A stretch of DNA of 64,000 bases from Blastococcus sp. (lineage in GTDB: Bacteria > Actinomycetota > Actinomycetes > Mycobacteriales > Geodermatophilaceae). The position numbers were made by a program, and so were the translations under genes. Below the pieces are notes generated by a model. It made no database searches. It saw nothing but the letters and a program-made list of their open reading frames with translations, and was not told the DNA's origin. This document shows, piece by piece, positions 57,523 through 64,000 of the stretch. The first letter of the stretch is position 1. Every line of letters starts with the position of its first letter. The stretch lies in NCBI GenBank assembly GCA_025965695.1, contig JAOPWM010000052.1, positions 1 through 64,000 of the forward strand, given 5' to 3'.

Positions 57523-58107
57523 TCAGGGCCGCCCCACACGTGGATCCTGGCCCTTGTGGTGCCGGTGCCCCGTAGTGAGCCGGTGTGTCAGCCGCGGGAT
57601 CGCGCTGCTGAAGTCGTGACGTGCGATGCCGGCCCGAAGCCCTCGCCGAGCAGGTCGCGCCTCTGCGGACAGCTCAGGCGTGCGAGGGACGGCGCCGCTT
57701 GCTTCGCCGTCGACGAGCGACGGATCCTCGCCCCGCGCCTTGGAGGACCTCGCCGCCGGGGTCCGGCCGCCGAGGACGGCGTGTCGGACGGCGTCCCCCA
57801 TCTGCGGTCGCGGCCTCACGCGCCGTGCGGCCTGTGTGCGCGAGGTCGCCGAGATCCGGCCCGCTGCCTGGGGCGGGACACGGATCGACGCGGCGGCGCG
57901 CCCCGCTACGACCGCCGTTCTCGCCGCTGCACGACGCAGCCGGGCAGCGGCCGCCGGCGGGGACGTGGGTGGAGCGGTGGCCGCGCGCCGGGAGGCGCGC
58001 GCCGCTCTTCGCTCCCGTTCCCAACGCGCGGTAGAGCTACGGGCCAGAGCAATGACGCAGGCGGAGACCAGAAGGAACCCGCCGGCAAGCACGATCACCC
58101 TCAACAT
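57523..58107 (-). CDS. Hypothetical single-TM basic protein
   Basis: MLRVIVLAGGFLLVSACVIALARSSTARWERERRAARASRRAATAPPTSPP...; possible ORF only. Confidence 0.35.
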   Translation of the reverse strand: MLRVIVLAGGFLLVSACVIALARSSTARWERERRAARASRRAATAPPTSPPAAAARLRRAAARTAVVAGRAAASIRVPPQAAGRISATSRTQAARRVRPRPQMGDAVRHAVLGGRTPAARSSKARGEDPSLVDGEASGAVPRTPELSAEARPARRGLRAGIARHDFSSAIPRLTHRLTTGHRHHKGQDPRVGRP

Positions 58108-58396
58108 GCCGGTCCCCCGGTGCAGCCTCGGAGGTTCCGGCTCCCGGTCGTCCGAAGCGCGTCCCGACGATCCCGCCGACAGGGCCGAGCGGCAAGAAGA
58201 AGAGGCGCGGCACGACATCAACCGTTATGGACTCGCCCAGACATGACAGGGGGCCACCCGGTGATTACCGCGGCGATCGGCGTCGGGTACCAGCAGGATT
58301 GCTGAGCGGGTGACGCTCCGGTGACGGTCCCTCCGTGACGATGACCCGCATGAGGTCGCCAGCTGGGGTACGCGGTCAGCGCACCGGGCGGCGGCA

Positions 58397-59611
58397 GTGA
58401 GCCGGTTCGGCTGGCGGGCCCGCCGGCCGACGCCCCCGCCCCAGGTGCCCGCCAGGAACGGCGGCCGCGTCTTCGTCGCCGAACCCGGCCAAGCGGCCGT
58501 GCGTGAGGTGACGGCGGATGTCGTTCTCCCGGCCCTGACCGCGACCTCCGTGCCGGAGGCGGTTGGCCCGGAGGCGGTTGGCGAGGTGCCGGAAGCTGAC
58601 GCGGGAGCCCCTTCGACACCTGCGAGCACCGGTCCGATCGTGGTGTCGTCCCCGGATGCGGCGGTCTCCGCCGTCGTGGCCGCGCTGTCGGGGTACCTGC
58701 GGCCGGTCGCCGAGATGCCCGACCCGACCGTCGTCGTGCTCCAAGTGGGCGACCGGACCCTGGGGCTCGGCAATTCGCGAGGGCTCGAGGCGATCGGCCC
58801 CTTCGACGCTGCCGAGCTGTTCGGCGGCCGGATCGACTGCGTCGTGCGCTTCCAGGTATGGGGTGCCGACGTCTCAGCCGCGGACACCGCGATGACCGAG
58901 CTGCAGGGTCGCCTGCTGGGCGCACGGGCGAGCTTGTTCCACGCCGGTTTCCTGACGTTCGACGGGGTCGCAGGTGCCTTGCCGGCCGGCGAGCGCGATG
59001 CCTGGTCGCGCACCGCGGACTACCACGCCCTCGTCGAGTACCACCTCGCCGCGGCACCGAGCGCAGGCAGCCTCATCGCCGCGATCCCCGTCGACGCGAA
59101 GCAGGAGGTGGCCGGCTCGCTCGTGAGCGAGCTGGCCACGGTCACCGGCGACACGGTCCGTTGGGATCTGGGCAGCGCGCCGGCGCTCGTGGTGCGCGGC
59201 CGGCGCAGCGTCGAGCAACTGGCGGTCACCGCGTTCCTGCCGGCACCGCAGCCGTCGGGGGCGGTCCGGATCCAGCGCACGCACGACGGCGCTACCGGGA
59301 TGCCGACGGACTACCCGACGCTGCCCGCGCTGCTGGCAGCGGTCGCCGACCCGGTCGCTCCCGAGCGCAACGGCCGGTACAGCTTCCCGTCGCTGGCCGC
59401 CTTCGTCGCGACCTTCGATGTCGCCGGCAGCCTGCTGCTCGCCGACCCGGATCACCCGGATCACACCGACGACTACGTGGTCGGGCAGCTGTCGCTCGAA
59501 CCGCCGATCCGGCTGACGGCAGCGACGGACCGACTCGAGATCTCGCTCCAGACGTCGCCGCTGGATCACCCGGGAGTGGTCTACCTGCGCCCAGCGCGAG
59601 CCCTGTACTGA
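58397..59611 (+). CDS. Tail-cluster protein of unknown function preceding the sheath gene
   Basis: 404-aa ORF immediately upstream (16 bp) of the tail sheath; no recognised domain. Confidence 0.6.
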   Translation: MSRFGWRARRPTPPPQVPARNGGRVFVAEPGQAAVREVTADVVLPALTATSVPEAVGPEAVGEVPEADAGAPSTPASTGPIVVSSPDAAVSAVVAALSGYLRPVAEMPDPTVVVLQVGDRTLGLGNSRGLEAIGPFDAAELFGGRIDCVVRFQVWGADVSAADTAMTELQGRLLGARASLFHAGFLTFDGVAGALPAGERDAWSRTADYHALVEYHLAAAPSAGSLIAAIPVDAKQEVAGSLVSELATVTGDTVRWDLGSAPALVVRGRRSVEQLAVTAFLPAPQPSGAVRIQRTHDGATGMPTDYPTLPALLAAVADPVAPERNGRYSFPSLAAFVATFDVAGSLLLADPDHPDHTDDYVVGQLSLEPPIRLTAATDRLEISLQTSPLDHPGVVYLRPARALY

Positions 59612-59627
59612 CCAAGGAGAGCGACCC

Positions 59628-61307
59628 ATGACCGAGATGATCTTGCCGGGGACGTACATCCAGGTGCGGCCCGAGGGGCTCATCGTCCCCGGCCGCGTGT
59701 CGGTGGGGACGGTCGGCGTGGTGGGCACGGCCCAGAAGGGGCAGCTCAGCACGCCGACGGCGGTCAGCGGCTTCCTGGACGCCCGCGACCGGTTCGGCCG
59801 CTACGACCCATGGGTCGACGGAGCGAGCAACGAGCTCACCCTCGTTCGCGCGATCGAGATCGCGGCCGCCCACGGCGCGACGTCGATCATCGCCGTGCGC
59901 GTCTCCGCGGTGGACACCCATGGCGTTCCGACGGCGACGGCGGCGACCTACGCGCTCGGATCCACCGGCGGCGCGTGCGCCGAGCTGACGGCGAACTCCC
60001 CCGGGACCTGGGGCAACGACCTCACCGTCCAGGTCGTCGCCGCGGACGAACCCGCCTTCGTGGGTCCGGAGCAGCACGCCGGGAACGCCGCGGCGTCCTT
60101 GGCGCACAAGCCCGTGCTCAAGAGCGCGCGCAACCGCGTCCAGCTGTTCACCGCGGCCGACGGCGTGACCCGGCCACTGGAGGTCCTCTACGACGACCAC
60201 CCCGGGGCCCCGGGCAGGAATCAGGTCAAGATCGACCGTACGACGGGCGGCTTGGCGTTCAGTGGCGCGCTCGACGCAGCGGACAAGGTCACTGCCTGGT
60301 ACTCCGTGGACCCGGCCAGCGCGGCCACGGTCGTGCTGCGGTTCGAGAGCAGCACGGAGCGGTACACCGTCGTCAGCGGCGATGACCTCGTCGAGGACAT
60401 CACCGCCTCCGGTTGGGTGACGGCGACGAAGGGCCAGCACTCCGGGGAGCTTCCCACTCGGATGTCGGACCCTGCGGCATTCGGAACCGGCACGAACACA
60501 CGCGGGAGCAACGGCGAGTCCGCCGTCGACACCGACTACGAGGCCGCCCTCGCCACCCTGCTCAACGAGGACGCCCACATCATCGTGGGAGCCGGCCGGA
60601 CGACGACCTTCGCCGGCAAGCTGAACGGGCACTGCCAGCTCGCGAGCAGCGACGTCATCCGCCGAGACCGGACCGGGGTCGTCGGGGGCGCTCCCGGGAC
60701 CAGCCTGGACACCCTGCGCGGGCACAACATCGACAGCGACCGAGTGGTGCTCGTGGCACCCGGCATCGTCTTCGGCGACGCCGCCGCGGGCGTCGACGTG
60801 AGACTGCCCGGCGCGTACGCCGCAGCAGCCGTGGCGGGACTGCTCTCGAGCTATCCGCCTCATACCAGTCTGACCAACAAGGTGCTCTCCGTCGGCGATC
60901 TGGAGACGCGTTACACGCTGGCCGAGCTGACCCAGCTCGTGCAAGCACGCGTCCTGGCGCTGGAGGCCCGGCAGGGGATTCGTGTGGTCCAGGGCATCAC
61001 GACATCGACCAACACCGCCTGGCACCAGATCACCACCAGACGCATCGTCGACTACGCCAAGTTCGGCGTCCGCTCGGCGGCGCTCTCCTACATCGGTCTG
61101 CTGAACAACGAGCGCGTGCGCACCGCGCTGCGGACGACGATCACGAGCTTCCTCAACGGGATGGTCGACGACGAGATGCTCATCAGCTACACCCTCGACG
61201 TGACCGCGACCCGGGACCAGGAGCGCCAGGGAATCGTCGCCGTGACCATGGTCCTGCGGCCCACCTTCAGCATCGACTTCATCAAGGTCACGATGTTCCT
61301 CGAGTGA
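59628..61307 (+). CDS. Contractile phage tail sheath protein
   Basis: MTEMILPGTYIQVRPEGLIVPGRVSVGTVGVVGTAQKGQ...NTAWHQITTRRIVDYAKFGVRSAALSYIGLLNNERVRTALRTTITSFLNGMVDDEMLISYTLDVTATRDQERQGIVAVTMVLRPTFSIDFIKVTMFLE. Confidence 0.85.
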   Translation: MTEMILPGTYIQVRPEGLIVPGRVSVGTVGVVGTAQKGQLSTPTAVSGFLDARDRFGRYDPWVDGASNELTLVRAIEIAAAHGATSIIAVRVSAVDTHGVPTATAATYALGSTGGACAELTANSPGTWGNDLTVQVVAADEPAFVGPEQHAGNAAASLAHKPVLKSARNRVQLFTAADGVTRPLEVLYDDHPGAPGRNQVKIDRTTGGLAFSGALDAADKVTAWYSVDPASAATVVLRFESSTERYTVVSGDDLVEDITASGWVTATKGQHSGELPTRMSDPAAFGTGTNTRGSNGESAVDTDYEAALATLLNEDAHIIVGAGRTTTFAGKLNGHCQLASSDVIRRDRTGVVGGAPGTSLDTLRGHNIDSDRVVLVAPGIVFGDAAAGVDVRLPGAYAAAAVAGLLSSYPPHTSLTNKVLSVGDLETRYTLAELTQLVQARVLALEARQGIRVVQGITTSTNTAWHQITTRRIVDYAKFGVRSAALSYIGLLNNERVRTALRTTITSFLNGMVDDEMLISYTLDVTATRDQERQGIVAVTMVLRPTFSIDFIKVTMFLE

Positions 61308-61354
61308 CGCGCGGTCCCCCCGATCACGCATTTCTGTTCGAAAGGAGGAGCCGC

Positions 61355-61888
61355 GTGGCTCTCAACAACATCTACGTGGGCTCGCACGGCACGCTCGGAA
61401 TCGCCGTCGAAGGGAGCCCGGCCCAGCAGGCCGATTTCACGGCGATCAGCGACGCCTACACGTCCGCGATCGTCGGCCGGGTCACCGCGGTCGAGGTGTG
61501 CGTCCAGACCGAGCTCGAGGAGTTCTTCGAGATCGGTGCGCGCGACGTCAGCACGATCTCGACCGGGAACGTCCACGTCAGCGGCAGCATCGGGCGCGCG
61601 TACATGAACGGAGCGCTGCTCTTCCTGCTGCTGGGCCGCGGCGCCGCGGAGAACGGCCTGACCACGCTCCAGCCGAGCTTCGTGCTGAACCTGACGCTGC
61701 GCGATCCCCAGATCCCCACCAACGCCCTGAAGGTCAACGTGTTCGGCGTGAAGTTCGAGACATGGGGGTTCAGCGTTCCGCAGGAGAGCTTCGTGATGGA
61801 GCACCTGCGGTTCAAGGCGACGCGGGTCGGCCTGCTGGACAACGAGGCAGGCAAGGACATCGCGGTCGCCTTCCCGGCGCCGGCGTAG
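61355..61888 (+). CDS. Tail tube-like protein
   Basis: 178-aa product directly after the sheath with AAAGGAGGAG RBS and GTG start; ALNNIYVGSHGTLGIAVEGSPAQQADFTAISDAYTSAIVGRVTAVEVCVQTELEEFFEIGARDVSTISTGNVHVSGSIGRAYMNGALLFLLLGRGAAENG; assignment by position and size. Confidence 0.65.
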   Translation: MALNNIYVGSHGTLGIAVEGSPAQQADFTAISDAYTSAIVGRVTAVEVCVQTELEEFFEIGARDVSTISTGNVHVSGSIGRAYMNGALLFLLLGRGAAENGLTTLQPSFVLNLTLRDPQIPTNALKVNVFGVKFETWGFSVPQESFVMEHLRFKATRVGLLDNEAGKDIAVAFPAPA

Positions 61889-61904
61889 GCGAGCGGGACC
61901 GGCC

Positions 61905-62390
61905 ATGACACTCACCGCCGAGGACCTGCTCGGCGGCGCCGGCGTGACGCACGACGTCGCGGTCCCGCCGGCGTTGCTGACGCCGGGCGACCGGGCGAGC
62001 GACGGGACGGACGACGGCCCGACCACGGTCGTCCTGCGCCCGCTGACCGTGCGCGACCTCCAGCAGATCGCGCGAGCCGGGCAGGACGACGACGGGCTGT
62101 CGGCGGCACTGATGATCCAGCAGTCCCTGGTCCGGCCCGCCCTCGGCTTCGAGGAGGTGACCCGGCTCCCGGCCGGGCTGGCCCGGTTCCTCGTCGAGCG
62201 GATCAACGAGATCAGCGGGGTGGACGCCGGGCGTGACGAGCTGGCGGAGCTGGTGCAGACGCCGCTGGCACGCGCCTGCTTCATCCTCGCCAGGGAGTTC
62301 GGCTGGACGCCGGAGGAGGTGAGCGGGATGACGATCGGCCAGATCCTGCTCTACCTCGAGATGTCGCGGGCCGGTGAATCCGACCGATGA
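61905..62390 (+). CDS. Tail assembly chaperone-like small protein (positional)
   Basis: 161-aa acidic helical protein between tube and the next tail gene: TLTAEDLLGGAGVTHDVAVPPALLTP...VVLRPLTVRDLQQIARAGQDDDGLSAALMIQQSLVRPALGFEEVTRLPAGLARFLVERINEISG. Confidence 0.5.
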   Translation: MTLTAEDLLGGAGVTHDVAVPPALLTPGDRASDGTDDGPTTVVLRPLTVRDLQQIARAGQDDDGLSAALMIQQSLVRPALGFEEVTRLPAGLARFLVERINEISGVDAGRDELAELVQTPLARACFILAREFGWTPEEVSGMTIGQILLYLEMSRAGESDR

Positions 62391-63778
62391 CATTTCCCTT
62401 CCCGGCGGCGCAGCGCGCAGCGGTGCTGCTTCGCACGAACCGGAGACTGCTGCTCTGGTCGCGTGCACTGTCGGGGCCGGTGCGGCGAGCCCGCCGGACG
62501 TCGCTGCTGTGCGCCTGGGTGCAGGAACCACTCCAGCCACCACGGTTGCGACAGGGGTCCCTCCTCGGCAGTTGCCTCGCTGACATCGTCGGTGACGCCC
62601 GTGCCGGGCGCGGCAGAGCGGACCCCGAGCCCTGGCCGGTCGGCCCTGGGATCCCCCGTCCCGCGCCGCGGGCGCGTGCCGGTGCACGAGCGATCCGCGA
62701 CCCCGCCGGCGGCCGGCCCGGCGGATCTCCCCCGCCCGTGGAGCCCCCGTACGCGGAGCCCGCGCCTGCGGAGCCCGGGCCTGCGGCGCGTACGCCACAT
62801 CCCTCCCGGCCGCAGGTATTCCCGCCGCGGGCCTTCCGGCGACAGGCATCCCCGCCGCACGCTCCGCCGCCGCACGCCCCCCCGCCGCAGGCCCCCCCGC
62901 CGCAGGCCTCGACGTCGCAGGCCTCCCGGCCTCCGGGGCCACGGCCGGTGGGCGGTCACGGGACGGTCGACGGGGCGACGCTCCGCCGATTGGCGGGACC
63001 GGCCGTTCCGGCGCCGGTGATGCCGGCGCGGCGGATGGTGCCTCCGTCGGCAGCGGTGCGCCGGCCCCGGCCCGAGCGCTGCTCACCGGAGGCCCCGCTC
63101 GCGCCGGCCACGGCGCGGTCGGCACGTCACCTCAGCGGGCGGACCGGAGCCGCAGATGCGTCACGGTCCGCGATCCTCCGACCAGGCCGCCTCCACGTCG
63201 ACGGACCCGTGGCGCCGTCGGACATCCTGTTCCTCCGCGCTGGTCCCGCAGTGACCGGCGACCGGTCCGGACGCGTGCGTCCCGGCCGGTCGGGCGCCGA
63301 TCCCGAACGGCGGCGCAGACGGCGCGCCGATGCCGGCCCTCCGGTGACGGCCGCGTCCGGACCGGTCCGGGAGGGCTGGTCCCCCACAGCCACCGGCGCC
63401 GACGGCACACGGCCGCCCGAGACGCCGGTCACCCGAACGGCGCAGAGGTCCGCTGTGGCAACGGCTGCGCCGGTCTTCGGGCCCAGGGGGCCCGGGGGCA
63501 ACCGCGGCACGCCCCCGCGCGACGACGTCCCCGCGCCGGTCGTGCCGCCGACGGCGTCCGAGCGACTCGGACCGGCGCCCGTCCTGACCCCGTCCCAGCC
63601 GGCGATGGTCGCCCCGGAACCACCGGCAGGCCAGACCATGCCCGTTGCCGCCGGCACCCTGCGGCGAGCAGCCGCTCGGGACGGGGCGCTGCCGGACTTC
63701 CTGGACGACGACGAGCTCACCCGGCGGATGGCGCAGGTGCTGCAGGACGAGGCCCGCCGCTATGGGATCGAGGTCTGA
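62387..63778 (+). CDS. Large Pro/Arg/Ala-rich tail-cluster protein with short structured C-terminus
   Basis: ATGA overlap with upstream gene; high GC3 in this frame; C-terminal LPDFLDDDELTRRMAQVLQDEARRYGIEV. Confidence 0.6.
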   Translation: MTFPFPAAQRAAVLLRTNRRLLLWSRALSGPVRRARRTSLLCAWVQEPLQPPRLRQGSLLGSCLADIVGDARAGRGRADPEPWPVGPGIPRPAPRARAGARAIRDPAGGRPGGSPPPVEPPYAEPAPAEPGPAARTPHPSRPQVFPPRAFRRQASPPHAPPPHAPPPQAPPPQASTSQASRPPGPRPVGGHGTVDGATLRRLAGPAVPAPVMPARRMVPPSAAVRRPRPERCSPEAPLAPATARSARHLSGRTGAADASRSAILRPGRLHVDGPVAPSDILFLRAGPAVTGDRSGRVRPGRSGADPERRRRRRADAGPPVTAASGPVREGWSPTATGADGTRPPETPVTRTAQRSAVATAAPVFGPRGPGGNRGTPPRDDVPAPVVPPTASERLGPAPVLTPSQPAMVAPEPPAGQTMPVAAGTLRRAAARDGALPDFLDDDELTRRMAQVLQDEARRYGIEV

Positions 63779-63780
63779 CC

Positions 63781-64000
63781 ATGCGCCCGATGCTGGACGA
63801 CCTGGAGCTGCCCCAGGTGCAGGAGATCGGTACGTACGACCGGCGCGCGCTGGCCGAGCACCAGGCCCCCGGCGGGGACGGCAGCCATCTGCAGGACCTG
63901 GGTCGCCGCCCGACGCGGGTCGCGCTGTGGGGAGTCGCGACCGGTGACGACGCTCCGGCGTTCGTGGACAAGCTCGAGGCGAAGTTCCGCGCGGGAACGC
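63781..64000 (+). CDS. Possible baseplate-hub/DNA-circulation-like tail protein, truncated by window edge
   Basis: MRPMLDDLELPQVQEIGTYDRRALAEHQAPGGDGSHLQDLGRRPTRVALWGVATGDDAPAFVDKLEAKFRAG; start 2 bp after the previous stop. Confidence 0.5.
   Translation, partial: MRPMLDDLELPQVQEIGTYDRRALAEHQAPGGDGSHLQDLGRRPTRVALWGVATGDDAPAFVDKLEAKFRAGT

Noticed and set aside
59292-61331. 679-aa minus-strand ORF
   Set aside because: Antisense of the tail sheath gene.
62374-62583. Alternative small ORF MNPTDDISLPGGAARSG... or programmed frameshift from the 161-aa tail gene
   Set aside because: Third-position GC is poorer than in frame 62387 and no clear slippery sequence was seen at the junction.
62820-62930. 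Possible CRISPR or minisatellite
   Set aside because: Short CCGCCGCA-type low-complexity coding repeats without spacers; explained by Pro/Ala/His-rich protein sequence.
61812-63125. Minus-strand ORF with pentapeptide-like GRPAAGGPAAGG repeats
   Set aside because: Mirror image of the Pro-rich repeat tract of the plus-strand tail-cluster gene; plus-strand frame has better codon bias.

Overview
High-GC actinobacterial chromosome segment; the gene families and codon usage suggest a Geodermatophilaceae-like or related host, but this is inference only. No rRNA, tRNA, CRISPR array or intact IS element was recognised. Main content, left to right: partial xylA (minus strand, runs off the left edge); MHS-type MFS transporter; degraded tyrosine-integrase relic; SpoIIE phosphatase / STAS / HATPase partner-switching trio; PRC-barrel/DUF2382 stress protein and TetR; MarR + DHA2 MFS pump carrying three carboxypeptidase-regulatory-like repeats + YceI protein with the same repeat + Pro-rich membrane protein + USP; GAF-LuxR regulator; adenosine deaminase; a ~13 kb acyl-CoA catabolic island (MBL hydrolase, internally deleted MenB/BadI-type crotonase, F420/LLM oxidoreductases, nitronate monooxygenase-like protein, Ltp2-like thiolase, DUF35 OB-fold protein, thioesterase, enoyl-CoA hydratase, acyl-CoA dehydrogenase, TetR, SDR, acyl-CoA synthetase) with a repeated candidate operator; acetyl-CoA hydrolase/transferase; Frc-like sugar ABC transporter followed by a broken kinase gene; P450/ferredoxin/TetR operon; GH13; asparaginase; Zn-ADH / FMO / GAF regulator (frameshifted) / selenium-binding protein; and at the right edge the start of a contractile phage-tail-like gene cluster (sheath, tube and others). 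The most notable items are the CoA-catabolic island with its shared operators, the tail-like cluster, and several independent pseudogenisation events visible at base level.
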